Numbered from the stretch's first letter, positions 34,370 through 46,648 are shown. The stretch is 64,000 nt of DNA from Rapana venosa (GCA_028751875.1 CM054141.1:73304001-73368000); one strand, 5' to 3'. Numbers and translations: made by a program. Notes: generated from the sequence alone by a model not told the origin.

Positions 34370-35335
34370 TTTCTTCTGAAGAAACATTGCTTAAACCAAT
34401 ATTTCTTTCTGAACAAAACCTTCTTAAGAACGAATTGTTTTCCTTCTGTTCCTATACTAACTATATCTCTATCTGAACAAAACCTTCTTATAAACGAATT
34501 CTTTTCCTTCTGTTGCTATACTAACTATATCTCTATCTGAACAAAACCTTCTTATGAACGAATTCTTTTCCTTCTGTTGCTATACTAACTATATCTCTAT
34601 CTGAACAAAACCTTCTTATGAACGAATTCTTTTCCTTCTGTTGCTATACTAACTATATCTCTATCTGAACAAAACCTTCTTATGAACGAATTCTTTTCCT
34701 TCTGTTCTTATACTAACTATATCTCTATCTGAACAAAACCTTCTTATAAACGAATTCTTTTCCTTCTGTTCCTATATAATATCTCTATCTGAAAAAACTT
34801 TATACGAATCTTCTTCTGTCTATACTAACTATCTCTATCTGAACAAAACCTTCTTATGAACGAATTCTTTTCCTTCTGTTGCTATACTAACTATATCTCT
34901 ATCTGAACAAAACCTTCTTATCAACGAATTCTTTTCCTTCTGTTCCTATACTAACTATATCTCTATCTGAACAAAACCTTCTTATGAACGAATTCTTTTC
35001 CTTCTGTTGCTATACTAACTACATCTCTGAACAAAACCTTCTTGTAAACGAATTGTTTTCCTTCTGTTCCTATACTAACTATATCTCTATCTGAACAAAA
35101 CCTTCTTATGAACGAATTCTTTTCCTTCTGTTCCTATACTAACTATATCTCTATCTGAACAAAACCTTCTTATGAACGAATTCCTTTCCTTCTGTTCTGA
35201 TACTAACTATATCTCTATCTCTGAGGGCTTATTCATTATCCTCGAAATAAAAGAATTTGTCATTGTCATTGTCATTGTCTGTCTGAACAAAACCTTCTCA
35301 CAGAAGGCTTCAGGTCCCTCTGTTCCTTTAACAAC
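34370..35335. repeat. 64-bp minisatellite, about 13 copies
   Basis: Unit AACAAAACCTTCTTATGAAC, GAATTCTTTTCCTTCTGTTG, CTATACTAACTATATCTCTA, TCTG. One deleted unit lies near 34780-34825. The array is interrupted at 35227-35278 by a SINE-A tail and ends with a diverged unit (35283-35345). Confidence 0.96.
35227..35278 (+). mobile_element. SINE-A tail fragment inside the 64-bp array
   Basis: GGCTTATTCATTATCCTCGA, AATAAAAGAATTTG, then TCATTG repeats: the 3' end of SINE-A in sense orientation. Satellite sequence continues on both sides (CTATCTCTGAG left, TCTGAACAAAACC right). Confidence 0.85.
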
Positions 35336-35471
35336 TATAATTCTCTCTGTCTCTCTGTCTGTTCCATGATAAATTCACGCAGGGTCTGTGGGGGCTCAGT
35401 TTCGAAGACTTTTTTTCAATGACTTTCCTGTCTATTCTACATCTTTGTGTGCACCAGTATTCTAACGTCCG

Positions 35472-35472
<1 letters not shown>

Positions 35473-35516
<44 letters not shown>

Positions 35517-35622
35517 GTGTGTGCGCGCGCGCGCGTGCGTTCGTGCGTGCGTGTGTGTGTGTGTGTCTGTGTGTTTCTGTCTCCGTTTCTCTCTGTTTCC
35601 CTGTCTGTCTGTCTGTCTGTCT
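35473..35622. repeat. (TG)n, (CG)n and (CTGT)n cluster
   Basis: TG run, GCGCGCGCGC at about 35524-35535, a second TG run and a CTGT run. Confidence 0.93.
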
Positions 35623-35819
35623 TGCTGGCTATTTTGGGGTGTATGTATCTCCAGAGTCCATCCCTGCATTGCTGTGGCGATGTGCTCAGGTGGCGCATAT
35701 CAACAGACATGGGAGCGGGGTGTTTCTGACGGCCAAAAATAATAGCGCTGGGGTCACCTAAGACTGCTGGAGACAGACATGGACAAAATCTATAAACATA
35801 CCTCCCTCAGGTGTTTGTG

Positions 35820-36244
<425 letters not shown>

Positions 36245-36957
36245 TCGAAATTGGACTGGGAGTGGGATGTGGATTGGGAAGATTTATTAAAAAGCCATTG
36301 CCCTTTAGAAGGGCTATATAAACAAGATAGAAACACACACTTTGTAGGTTTTCACAGAACAAGAACAGTGTATTGACAGAGCACTGTGTACTTGAAAGGC
36401 TTTGTATAGATATACAGGGGTTTATGTTGTTGCAATCACTGCATTGGGTGTTGCCAGTAGCATCATTCTTTAACAAAACTGGCTGGCGAAAATACTTCAA
36501 AGGAATCTGTTGTTCTGGCAGCTCATTTCACTAAGAGCAAGACAAAAATGAAGTTCATTTTCAAGTGTGTGTGTGTGTGTGGGGGACGGGGGGGGGGGGG
36601 GGGGGGGAGGGGGGGGGGGGTCAGGGTCAGACGAACAAAAAAGCAGAGAGAGAAATAATCAGGCACAGAGACACAATCATATTGAACAGTGAAGTCAGAT
36701 AACGGGGACATTGACATGAAAATAAACTGATAGGAGTGGCTGTGTAAACTTTTTTTTATAAAAAGTACTAGAAAACACAGACAAGGGTTTTTTTTTTCTT
36801 GGAAAAGAAAAGACTGAAAAAAGCACTGGGTTTTGAGAGCAGAAAAGATGTACACACAGACATCATGGCGTCCCTACCAGGCCCCAGCCTACCCCTGCTG
36901 TGTCCACTGCTGACGTCACCAACATGTTGGCCAGTCACCGTCCAGTCCGCCTGTTTA
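36245..36957. other. Unique sequence with poly-G runs
   Basis: Contains TG and poly-G runs at 36565-36620. No gene recognised. Confidence 0.5.
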
Positions 36958-37354
36958 TTTTATTATTTCTTATACCACTTTACGTCACGGCAGATTTCCC
37001 TGCGTGAAATTCGGGTTACTCTCCTCGGGGAGAGAGCTCGTCGCCACAAGAGCAGCGCCAACCATTTTGTTTCTTTTTCTGTCTGCAACTATTTCCCTAT
37101 CAGTCACTTTTTCTAGAGAATTTTGCCTGGGGCAACTCTCTTATTGCCGTGGGCTCTTTTACATACGCTAAATAATTGTGTGTAACACACGGGACCTCGA
37201 TTTACCGTCTCATCCCAAAGACTAGCACCCAGACCACCATTCATGGTCTAATGAATGGGGAAAGTTTCGGCCCAAACAGGGATAAAACTACCACAACTTC
37301 CGACCCGGACTTTTCGCTTTCTAGGCAGATGCGTTACCTCTAGATCACTGATGC
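36958..37354 (-). mobile_element. SINE-B copy 2
   Basis: On the plus strand: TTATACCACTTTACGTCACG, GTGAAATTCGGG, CGTCGCCACAAGAGCAGCGC, GTTTCTTTTTCTGTCTGCAA, TTGCCGTGGGCTCTTTTACA, the core ACACACGGGACCTCGATTTA with CTCATCCCAAAGACT, and the head GTTACCTCTAGATCACTGAT. The minus strand therefore carries an A-box-like GATCTAGAGGTAACGC; the B box is degraded. Confidence 0.88.
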
Positions 37355-37722
37355 GGGGCCTGCCCTAGCCAGTGGCCTGTGGGCAGGCAAGTCAAGATGA
37401 GGCCTGGGACCCCTACCGCCTGAGGTCAGAGAGCGAGATTTGGCACGTGCAGCGGGGAAGAGGGGGGGGGGGGGGGGTGGAGTGCAGAGGGCTGTTGAGG
37501 TTGTGTGTTGACATGGTGCTGACAGCAATGCAAGGTCTGTCTGTCCGGGCTGCAAGCCTGACTTCCAGATGGCTCAACCTTTGTGGGAAAGTATTCTGTA
37601 GTGTGACCACAAACGTGGCAATATTATAATTTATGTGAGAATTCATTTCACCAAGATGACGGAGTAAGCTTTCAGTATGCATTAAAAGTTAGTTCTCTCA
37701 CTTTCATTTCTTTAATAACAAT
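37355..37722. other. Unique sequence, no gene seen
   Basis: A poly-G run lies near 37462-37478. No recognisable exon. Confidence 0.45.
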
Positions 37723-37753
37723 AATGATACTACTACTACTACTACTACTACTA

Positions 37754-37784
<31 letters not shown>

Positions 37785-37786
37785 GC

Positions 37787-37848
<62 letters not shown>

Positions 37849-37873
37849 GCTGCTGCTGCTGCTGATGATGATG

Positions 37874-37919
<46 letters not shown>

Positions 37920-37934
37920 TAAGAAGAAGAAGAA
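37723..37934. repeat. Compound (ACT)n-(CTG)n-(ATA)n microsatellite
   Basis: Three trinucleotide runs in series, then (AAG)3. The (ATA)n part is continuous with an inverted LINE 3' tail at 37935-38045. Confidence 0.95.
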
Positions 37935-38045
37935 TTATGATAATGTATACAATTTATATAGCGCTGAATCCTTTAAAGCAACAAATCAAAGCGCTTACAT
38001 TCAAATCAACACGCATGCGGTCGCCCATAAATAAGATAAACATAT
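37935..38045 (-). mobile_element. LINE 3'-tail fragment, inverted
   Basis: The reverse complement reads AAGCGCTTTGATTTGTTGC, then TTCAGCGCTATATAAATTGT and (TTA)n. These are the same blocks as at the 3' ends of LINE copies 1-3. It carries no coding part. Confidence 0.78.
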
Positions 38046-38069
38046 ATCAAATCGGTGCCAGAGCAACAC

Positions 38070-38071
38070 AC

Positions 38072-38169
<98 letters not shown>

Positions 38170-38183
38170 ACACACACACACAC
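38070..38183. repeat. (CA)n microsatellite
   Basis: Pure CA run ending exactly where the SINE-A core begins. Confidence 0.97.
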
Positions 38184-38517
<334 letters not shown>

Positions 38518-38579
38518 ACTCAAGGTGATGGTGGCTGTTGAAGATTATGGATAGATTATGAGGGGAGAGATCTTAGGTA

Positions 38580-40681
38580 GGATTAATCCATTCAGCAAAA
38601 ACAAAGTATTACTCTCCTCAAGTTCTATGAAACCTCTCTTTTCCCTCACATCCTGTCCTCTTGGATCTGGGAAGGCTAGCCCTCTGCCTTTTATCTACGA
38701 CAACTCTGAACTTCCTTCTATATTTTCTGCATTCTTTTCTGGTAAATCCACAACATTCGCTCTAGCCTGGATCAGACTCCTTTCCAGCCTGCAATTTCTG
38801 ATCCTCAGTTTTCTGGCACTCCTCTCCTTTTCTTTCATCCAGCAAGCGAGAAAGAAATCGAGACAATGCTGGAAGGAATGACTATAAAATCATGCGATCT
38901 CGATCCTACACCTGCTTCTCTTTTCGCACAGTGCCTACCACAACTTATACCCGCTATCACGAAAATAGTAAACTCATCTCTTGTTTCTGGATATGTTCCT
39001 TCAGCTCTCAAAATTGCTATAGTCCCACCACTATTCAAAAAGCATGACATTGACCCTAACATTCTGAAGAATTATAGACCGGTTTCCAATCTACCTTTTA
39101 TTTCTAAAGTCCTTGAAAGAGTAGTTCTGAAACAGTTCAACAACCACCTTCTCTCCAATAATCTTCTTCTTGAGTTTCAGTCTGCCTATTGCGCCAACCA
39201 CAGCACTGAAACCACCCTAGTCCATACCTTAAATACGCTTCTACTTGCTTCTGACTCAGGGAAAATCTCCCTCCTCACTCTACTCGACTTATCTGCAGCC
39301 TTCGACACTATTGACCACTCTATTTTTCTCTCCCGTCTTCAAGAAAAGTTTGGTGTTATTGGTACAGCCTTCACCTGGTTTAGCTCATACCTGACTGACC
39401 GATTCCAGACAGTCACAGTAAACAAGATTCAGTCAGTACCTGCCAGACTGGAATGTGGAGTCGCGCAGGGATCAGTTCTGGGCCTTGTTCTTTTCACTCT
39501 CTACACCGCTCCACTGTCACATATAATTAACCGTCATCAGATCCATCACTTTTATACAGATGACTCTCAGATTCTAAGCAGTGACACTCCTGAAAATCTG
39601 CCTTCTCTCTTAACAAATAAGGCCTACTGCTTTCAAGATATCCAAAACTGGATGATAGAGAACAAGTTACAACAAAATGCTGATAAAACTGAAGCCATGC
39701 TTGTAGGAACCAAACACAAACTCTCTTCCATCACAATAGCTTCAAGAGAATTCGGCAATGCATCAGTCCCTCTATCCACTGCTGTGAAGTATCTGGGTGT
39801 TGTTATCGACAACACACTCTCTATGCACAAATTCATCGCCCAGACCTGCCAGTCGTGCTACTATCAATTACGGCGTATTAGTGCAGTTCGAAAGTACCTG
39901 TCCACCGACGCAACATCCAAACTCATGGCATCTCTCATTCTTTCACACCTGGACTACTGCAATTCTCTTTTGGGCTGGTCTGCCAGCATCATCTATCCAC
40001 TCCCTTCAACGTATTCAAAACTCTGCAGCTCGACTAGTCCTCAGAAAGAAAAAAATCTGAGCACATTACACCTCTCTTGCGATCTCCCCACTGGCTGCCT
40101 GTGCCACAAAGAATAAACTTTAAGATCAGTACTCTCTGTTACAAATGTATACACAAAACAGCACCCTCCTACCTCTGTGAATGTCTCCACCTGTACACCC
40201 CTTCTCCTTCCCTTCGCTCTGCTGCAGATTCCTTGTGCTTACGAATACCTAGATTCAGCCAGTCCACCGTGGGTCGTCGCTCTTTCTCTGTTTCTGGTCC
40301 ATCGATCTGGAATGGCCTCCCTATCTATCTTCGCCAAAGGCCTTCTTGTGACACTTTAAAATCCGGCCTCAAAACATATTTGTTTCAAACCTAAGATTTT
40401 CCTCTCCTGTTTCATTTCATAGCTGTCCCTGCTTTTCAACAGCCAAAAATCCCATCACCCTGCCAAAGTGTATAACCTCTGTGTGTGTGTGTGTGTGGTG
40501 TGTGTTTGTGGTGTGTGTTGTGTGTGTGGTGTACATTTGGACTTTTTTTTTAGAACTATTACTTGCTATTGATTGCATGGCTGTGTAAGAATGAGTTGAA
40601 TGCAAGAGCTTTTTTGATTTGTCTGTGCAAGATACAGCGCTATATAAATTCCATTTATTAGTGTTATTATATTATTATTAT

Positions 40682-40719
<38 letters not shown>

Positions 40720-40745
40720 TTAGTATTATTATTATTATTATTATT
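38580..40745 (+). mobile_element. CR1/L2-like LINE, copy 2
   Basis: The best preserved copy. Recognisable coding sequence begins near 38600 (LFSLTSCPLGSGKASPLP), and the element runs through the RT to TTTCAAACCTAAG (40381-40395), a TG run, AGCGCTATATAAATTCCATT (near 40636) and a TTA/AGT-rich tail ending about 40745. It is 5'-truncated: no endonuclease is visible, and the 5' edge lies next to the (CA)n at 38407-38517. Confidence 0.93.
38600..40397 (+). pseudogene. LINE reverse transcriptase, nearly intact (copy 2)
   Basis: Motifs in order: FSAFFSGK, then (after a one-base shift near 38755) IRSSLDQTPFQPA, GTPLLFFHPASEKEIETM, MTIKSCDLDPTPASLF, KNYRPVSNLPFISKVLER, FQSAYCANHSTETTLVH, LLDLSAAFDTIDHSIFL, ECGVAQGSVLGLVLF, the catalytic box as YTDD at 39553-39564, and KYLGVVIDNTLSM. 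The main open stretch is 38866-40116. An extra G near 39970 and an extra A near 40055 move the true C-terminal part through two other frames; its end reads LRQRPSCDTLKSGLKTYLFQ, with a stop at 40392-40394. Odd points are A in GVAQG where copy 1 has P, and T in the YxDD box where copy 1 has A. Confidence 0.9.
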
Positions 40746-40915
40746 AACATGCTTTGAGGCTGGATTTTAACATGTCGAATGTAAGATTTGGGCGAAGGGA
40801 CAGAGGAAAGTCATTCCAGGTGGCGAGATCACAAACAGAGAAAGAGCACTTTGATTTGTTGCTTTACAAGATTCAGCGCTATATAAATTCCATACATCAT
40901 TATTATTATTATTAA
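40746..40915 (+). mobile_element. Element ending in the same LINE-type tail
   Basis: Contains CATTCCAGGTGGCGAGATCA and AGCACTTTGATTTGTTGC, then TTCAGCGCTATATAAATTCC and (ATT)n. The tail matches the LINE 3' end, but the upstream 100 bp do not match LINE copies 1-3. It may be a SINE that borrows the LINE tail, or another LINE subfamily. Confidence 0.6.
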
Positions 40916-41284
40916 AGAGCGACGGCAGACAGTGGTGTGTGGCAATCTGGGTGTTCGAAATCACAGAGTATGGGCAGCAGCAGCTGAAGGAAGGGACGGG
41001 ATGGAGTGGACATGGCACACTTTCTGCTCACTGCACCCTCCCTGTTTTCTTAACTTAACTCCCTCTGCCTTTGCTCCTGTGCAACTTCCCTGGAGCTTTC
41101 TTTCATCGGTCTTTCCCGTCCTTTTATGTGCATTCCTCGTTTCTTCTGCTTGTACTTCTCTGTCTCCCTCTCCCCCGCCCTCTTCCTCCACAATTACCTT
41201 CATTTTCTAACATTTGCTTCTGCCTTTTAAACAGTCTGCCCGCCCTCTCTCCATTAAACGTTATTTTCCTTCCAGACCACAGTC

Positions 41285-41503
41285 CTGTACAGCCAGCCAC
41301 ACTGTGCTGTGGAAGGCCTCATGCCTGTGCTGTATAGCCACACTGTGCTGTGGAAGGCCTCATGCCTGTGCTGTATAGCCACACTGTGCTGTGGAAGGCC
41401 TCATGCCTGTGCTGTATAGCCACACTGTGCTGTGGAAGGCCTCATGCCTGTGCTGTATAGCCACACTGTGCTGTGGAAGGCCTCATGCCTGTGCTGTATA
41501 CAG
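41285..41503. repeat. 41-bp minisatellite, 5 copies
   Basis: Unit TAGCCACACTGTGCTGTGGA, AGGCCTCATGCCTGTGCTGT, A. Copies are nearly identical, so the array is young. Confidence 0.97.
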
Positions 41504-41569
41504 CTGCCTCTGTCACCTGCAGGACAGCTGGACATTGCTAACGGTCTGCAGGGACATAGCGCTAAGTGT

Positions 41570-42045
41570 TCAGACATCAGACATGACAGTGTTCAGACAT
41601 GACAGTGCTCAGACATGACAGTGTTCAGACATGACAGTGCTCAGACATGACAGTGTTCAGACATGACAGTGCTCAGACATGACAGTGTTCAGACATGACA
41701 GTGCTCAGACATGACAGTGTTCAGACATGACAGTGCTCAGACATGACAGTGTTCAGACATGACAGCGTTCAGTGTTCAGACATGACAGTGTTCAGACATA
41801 ACCGTGTTCAGACATGACAGTGTTCAGACATGACAGTGTTCAGACATGACAGTGTTCAGTGTTCAGACATGACAGTGTTCAGTGTTCAGACATGACCGTG
41901 TTCAGACATGACCGTGTTCAGACATGACAGTGTTCAGTGTTCAGACATGACAGTGTTCAGACATGACAGTGTTCAGTGTTCAGACATGACAGTGTTCAGA
42001 CATGACAGTGTTCAGTGTTCAGACATGACGTGTCAGACATGCAGT
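41570..42045. repeat. 16-bp minisatellite, about 28 copies
   Basis: Unit TCAGACATGACAGTGT, with CAGTGCT alternating with CAGTGTT in the left half (a 32-bp dimer) and extra TCAGTGT blocks in the right half. Confidence 0.96.
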
Positions 42046-42207
42046 GGCATCTGTGTTCACATACATGACAGTTTAGATCTGAGAAGACCATGTCAGACAT
42101 CAGTGCTTTCCTCATTCGTGCATGTTTATTGATGCCTGTTGAAAGCAACCATTTTACAACCCATCAATGCTACTTGCTTCTTCATGCTGCTTGTGAACAA
42201 AATTACC

Positions 42208-42247
42208 CTCTCTTCTCTCTCTCTCTCTCTCTCTCCTCTCGCTCTCT

Positions 42248-42285
<38 letters not shown>

Positions 42286-42296
42286 TCTCTCTCGCA
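42208..42296. repeat. (CT)n microsatellite
   Basis: CT-rich run. Confidence 0.94.
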
Positions 42297-42424
42297 TGTG
42301 GTCCTCTCACGCCTCTCGCCCTTGCACAGGTCTGATGACTGCAAAGGCAGAGGGTGTGCGCGTGCAGAGCAACATGCTGCAGCGTGTTTCCCTAACATGC
42401 CCTGCCTTGTCTGCACAGCTCCGG

Positions 42425-42872
42425 CATGAGAGAGACAGGGACAGGGAGAGAGGGAGAGAGACACGAGAGCGATACTGAGGGGAGAGAGAGAGGGGGAGAG
42501 AGAGAGAGGGAGAGAGGAGAGAGAGAGAGGGGAGAGAGAGAGGAGAGAGAGACAGGGAGAGAGTACGGGGGGGGGGGGGGGGGGAGACAGAGAGAGAGAA
42601 AGAGAGAGAGGGAGAGGGGGAGAGAGATGGAGAGACAGAGAGAGACAGGGAGAGAGGGAGAGAGACACGAAGCGATACTGAGGGAGAGAGAGAGGGAGAG
42701 AGAGAGAGGGAGAGAGGAGAGAGAGAGGGGGAGAGACAGAGAGAGAGAGAGAAGGAGAGAGAGAGAGGGAGAGACAGAGAGAGAGAAAGAGAGAGAGGGA
42801 GAGGGGGAGAGAGAGGGAGAGACAGAGAGAGATAGGGAGACAGAGAGAGAGGGAGAGAGAGAGGGAGAGGGG

Positions 42873-42905
<33 letters not shown>

Positions 42906-43290
42906 AGAGACAGAGGGAGAGGGGGAGAGAGAGAGGAGAGACAGAGAGAGATAGGGAGACAGAGAGAGAGGGAGAGAGAGAGGGAGGGAGAGACAGAGAG
43001 AGAGCGACAGAGAGAGGGAGAGAGAGAGAGAGACATGAGAGAGGAGACTGAGGAAGAGAGAGAGGGATAGAGACGGAGAGACAGAGAGGGAAGAGACAGG
43101 AGAGAGGGAAGAGAAGGGGGAGGGAAGAGAAGGGGAGGGAAAGAGAAGGGGGAGGAAGAGAAGGGGAGGGAAGAGAAGGGAGGGAAGAGAAGGGGAGGGA
43201 AGAGAAGGGGAGGGAAGAGAAGGGGAGGGAAGAGAAGGGGGAGGGAAGAGAAGGGGGAGGAAGAGAAGGAGCAAGGCAGTGGGGAGGAGG
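42425..43290. repeat. GA-rich tract, 870 bp
   Basis: Polypurine on the plus strand. Blocks such as GACAGGGAGAGAGGGAGAGA followed by CACGA and GCGATACTGAGG recur (42440-42480 and 42640-42680), so part of the tract was duplicated. The right end is a GGGAAGAGAAGGGGA-type 15-17-bp tandem (43085-43270). Long serine/leucine and arginine/glutamate frames are artefacts. Confidence 0.97.
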
Positions 43291-43360
43291 AGGAATATTA
43301 GATGAAGAGGGACCATGAAAATGTCAGTGCCAGGCACTGTGGCAACCATGACTTAGAGCA

Positions 43361-43365
43361 ACGCC

Positions 43366-43453
<88 letters not shown>

Positions 43454-43500
43454 TACAGACAGACAGACAGACAGACAGATAGACAGACAGAGACAGAGAT
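43361..43500. repeat. (GA)n/(GACA)n microsatellite
   Basis: GA run passing into GACAGA and GACA repeats. Confidence 0.95.
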
Positions 43501-43631
43501 GGAAAAAAAATGGCGGCCACAGAGACTCCTATCCTACCAGAACTTTAACCAGTGTGGACTGCAGAAGAGAAGGGGAGCAACACTGCACGCCATCTGCTCA
43601 CGCCAACTGTGCTGCTCTTGGAACTGTGCCC

Positions 43632-43673
43632 CTGTGTGTGTGTGTGTGTGTGTGTGTGTGAGTGTGTGTGTGA
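43632..43673. repeat. (TG)n microsatellite
   Basis: TG run of about 40 bp. Confidence 0.93.
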
Positions 43674-43909
43674 AGCATGCATGACCTGGTTGGAATGTGA
43701 AGTTTTACTTCCATAGATATCATCCCCGTGACTAATTACCCCCCCTCCCCCCATAAATATCATCTGGAAGACAGACTTCACCTCCTCTCTCAACCTTTAG
43801 AGGAATGATCAATGTATCGCTTTTCCTTTGTTGCAGCTATCACAGGTTGCAGGCAGTGGCTTTGGGTGTTGGTTGTGCTTTGCTTCTGTCTTCCAGCTGG
43901 AAGAAAGTC

Positions 43910-44985
43910 TGCGTTTTGATGTAGCACTTTCGGGATAAGAAATGGCACTTTGAAATAGCACTTTCGGGATGAGAAATGGCACTTAGATATAGTACTTTCA
44001 GGATAAGAAATGGCACTTTGAAATAGCACTTTCGGGATGAGAAATGGCACTTCGATATACCACTTTCAGGATGAGAAATGGCACATGAGAAATGACACTT
44101 TGAAATAGCACTTTCAGGATGAGAAATGGCACTTTGAAACAGCACTTTCAGGATGAGAAATGGCACTTTGAAATAACACTTAAATGATAAGAAATTTTTT
44201 TAATGGCACTTTGAAATAGCACTTAAAGGATAAGAATTAACACTTTGAAATAGCACTTTCAGTATGAGAAATGGCACTGTGAAGTAGTACTTTAAAGATG
44301 AGAAATGGCATTGTGAAATAGTACTTAAAAGATGAGGAATGGCATTGTGAAGTAGCACTTTAAAAACGAGGAATGGCATTGTGAAGTAGCACTTTAAAGA
44401 TGAGGAATGGCACTGTGAAGTAGCACTTTAAAGATGAGGAATGGCATTGTGAAGTAGCACTTTAAAGATGAGGAGTGGCATTGTGAAGTAGCACTTTAAA
44501 GATGAGGAATGGCATTGTGAAGTAGCACTTTAAAGATGAGGAGTGGCATTGTGAAGTAGCACTTTAAAGATGAGGAATGGCATTGTGAAGTAGCACTTTA
44601 AAAACGAGGAATGGCATTGTGAAGTAGCACTTTAAAGATGAGGAATGGCATTGTGAAATAGTACTTAAAAGATGAGGAATGGCATTGTGAAGCAGCACTT
44701 TAAAAATGAGGAATGGAATTGTGAAGTAGCACTTTAAAGATGAGGAATGGCATGCATTGTGAAGTAGTACTTTAAAGATGAGAAATGGCACTGTGAAATA
44801 GTACTTAAAAGATGAGGAATGGCATTGTGAAGTAGCACTTTAAAGATGAGGAATGGCACAGACTGTTAAGTACCACTTTCAGGACGATGATAGCACTTTA
44901 AAATAGTACTTTCTGGATGAGGAATGGCGCTGTGGAGTAGCACTTAAAATATGGAGTGATACTTTGAAGTAGCACTTAAGTCCGA
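43910..44985. repeat. 34-bp minisatellite, about 31 copies
   Basis: The left part uses GAAATAGCACTTTCGGGATG, AGAAATGGCACTTT; the right part uses GAAGTAGCACTTTAAAGATG, AGGAATGGCATTGT. The change is gradual between about 44160 and 44340. Confidence 0.96.
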
Positions 44986-44998
44986 GGACTGTGTTCTT

Positions 44999-45000
<2 letters not shown>

Positions 45001-45036
<36 letters not shown>

Positions 45037-45109
45037 CATGTGCTGGTGATGGGAGGTGCAGGAGCACTGCTACACAAGTACAGGATAACACACGTACAGA
45101 ATTCGAAAC

Positions 45110-45142
<33 letters not shown>
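45001..45142. repeat. (TG)n and (CA)n pair
   Basis: A TG run (45001-45036) and a CA run (45110-45141) about 75 bp apart, so they are inverted relative to each other and could pair as a hairpin. Confidence 0.9.
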
Positions 45143-45144
<2 letters not shown>

Positions 45145-45309
45145 CTAATGAGGGAACAAAGGGACCCAATCAGTAAAGCCCTGAAAGGCCCTGTATGTAT
45201 CCTGTGGTGGTGAAGGTGGCAGGTGTGAAGTGATGTAAACTCGGAGGTGGCACAGTACAATGGCTGATGAACAAGGATGGGTCAGTGTTGCTCATCCAGA
45301 GTCCCAGAC

Positions 45310-45361
45310 TATTCCCTGCAATCTGCAGTGACTGTGATGACAGATGATCAGTGCATGGCCA

Positions 45362-45393
<32 letters not shown>

Positions 45394-46450
45394 GCAATCT
45401 GCAGTGACTGTGATGACAGATGATCAGTGCATGGCCAGTCTGTCTGTCTGTCTGCAATCTGCAGTGACTGTGATGACAGATGATCAGTGCATGGCCAGTC
45501 TGTCTGTCTGTCTGCAATCTGCAGTGACTGTAATGACAGATGATCAGTGCATGGCCAGTCTGTCTGTCTGTCTGTCTGCAATCTGCAGTGACTGTGATGA
45601 CAGATGATCAGTGCATGGCCAGTCTGTCTGTCTGTCTGTCTGTCTGCAATCTGCAGTGACTGTGATGACAGATGATCAGTGCATGGCCAGTCTGTCTGTC
45701 TGTCTGCAATCTGCAGTGACTGTGATGACAGATGATCAGTGCATGGCCAGTCTGTCTGTCTGTCTGTCTGTCTGCAATCTGCAGTGACTGTGATGACAGA
45801 TGATCAGTGCATGGCCAGTCTGTCTGTCTGTCTGCAATCTGCAGTGACTGTGATGACAGATGATCAGTGCATGGCCAGTCTGTCTGTCTGTCTGCAATCT
45901 GCAGTGACTGTGATGACAGATGATCAGTGCATGGCCAGTCTGTCTGTCTGTCTGTCTGTCTGTCTGCAATCTGCAGTGACTGTGATGACAGATGATCAGT
46001 GCATGGCCAGTCTGTCTGTCTGTCTGCAATCTGCAGTGACTGTGATGACAGATTATCAGTGCATGGCCAGTCTGTCTGTCTGTCTGTCTGCAATCTGCAG
46101 TGACTGTGATGACAGATGATCAGTGCATGGCCAGTCTGTCTGTCTGTCTGCAATCTGCAGTGACTGTGATGACAGATGATCAGTGCATGGCCAGTCTGTC
46201 TGTCTGTCTGCAATCTGCAGTGACTGTAATGACAGATAATCAGTGCATGGCCAGTCTGTCTGTCTGTCTGTCTGTCTGCAATCTGCAGTGACTGTAATGA
46301 CAGATAATCAGTGCATGGCCAGTCTGTCTGTCTGTCTGTCTGCAATCTGCAGTGACTGCAATGACAGATGATCAGTGCATGGCCAGTCTGTCTGTCTGTC
46401 TGTCTGCAATCTGCAGTGACTGTGATGACAGATGATCGTGCATGGCCAGT
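45310..46450. repeat. Minisatellite with an embedded (TCTG)n, about 19 units
   Basis: Constant 45-bp core GCAATCTGCAGTGACTGTGA, TGACAGATGATCAGTGCATG, GCCAG, alternating with three to seven TCTG units. The core hardly varies while the tetranucleotide count changes from unit to unit. Confidence 0.97.
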
Positions 46451-46648
46451 GTTGTTGTAGTGTTCACTGTTCAGATTAAAGAGAAAGGCAGAGGCAGGTT
46501 CTTTACAGCATTAGTTATGTTCTAGTGTTCACTGTTCAGATTAAAGAAAAAGACACAGGCAGGTTCTTTACATCATCAGTTATGTTGTAATGTTCACTGT
46601 TCAGATATAAAAAGACAGGTATGGTCTTTGCAACATTAGTTATGATGT
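46450..46648. repeat. About 65-bp tandem repeat, 3 copies
   Basis: Units share TAGTGTTCACTGTTCAGATT, AAAG, GGCAGGTTCTTTAC and CATTAGTTATG. Degenerate; it directly follows the previous array. Confidence 0.85.

Noticed and set aside
45310..46450. CRISPR-like alternation of constant and variable blocks
   Set aside because: The variable part is a TCTG microsatellite, not unique spacers, and the context is eukaryotic.
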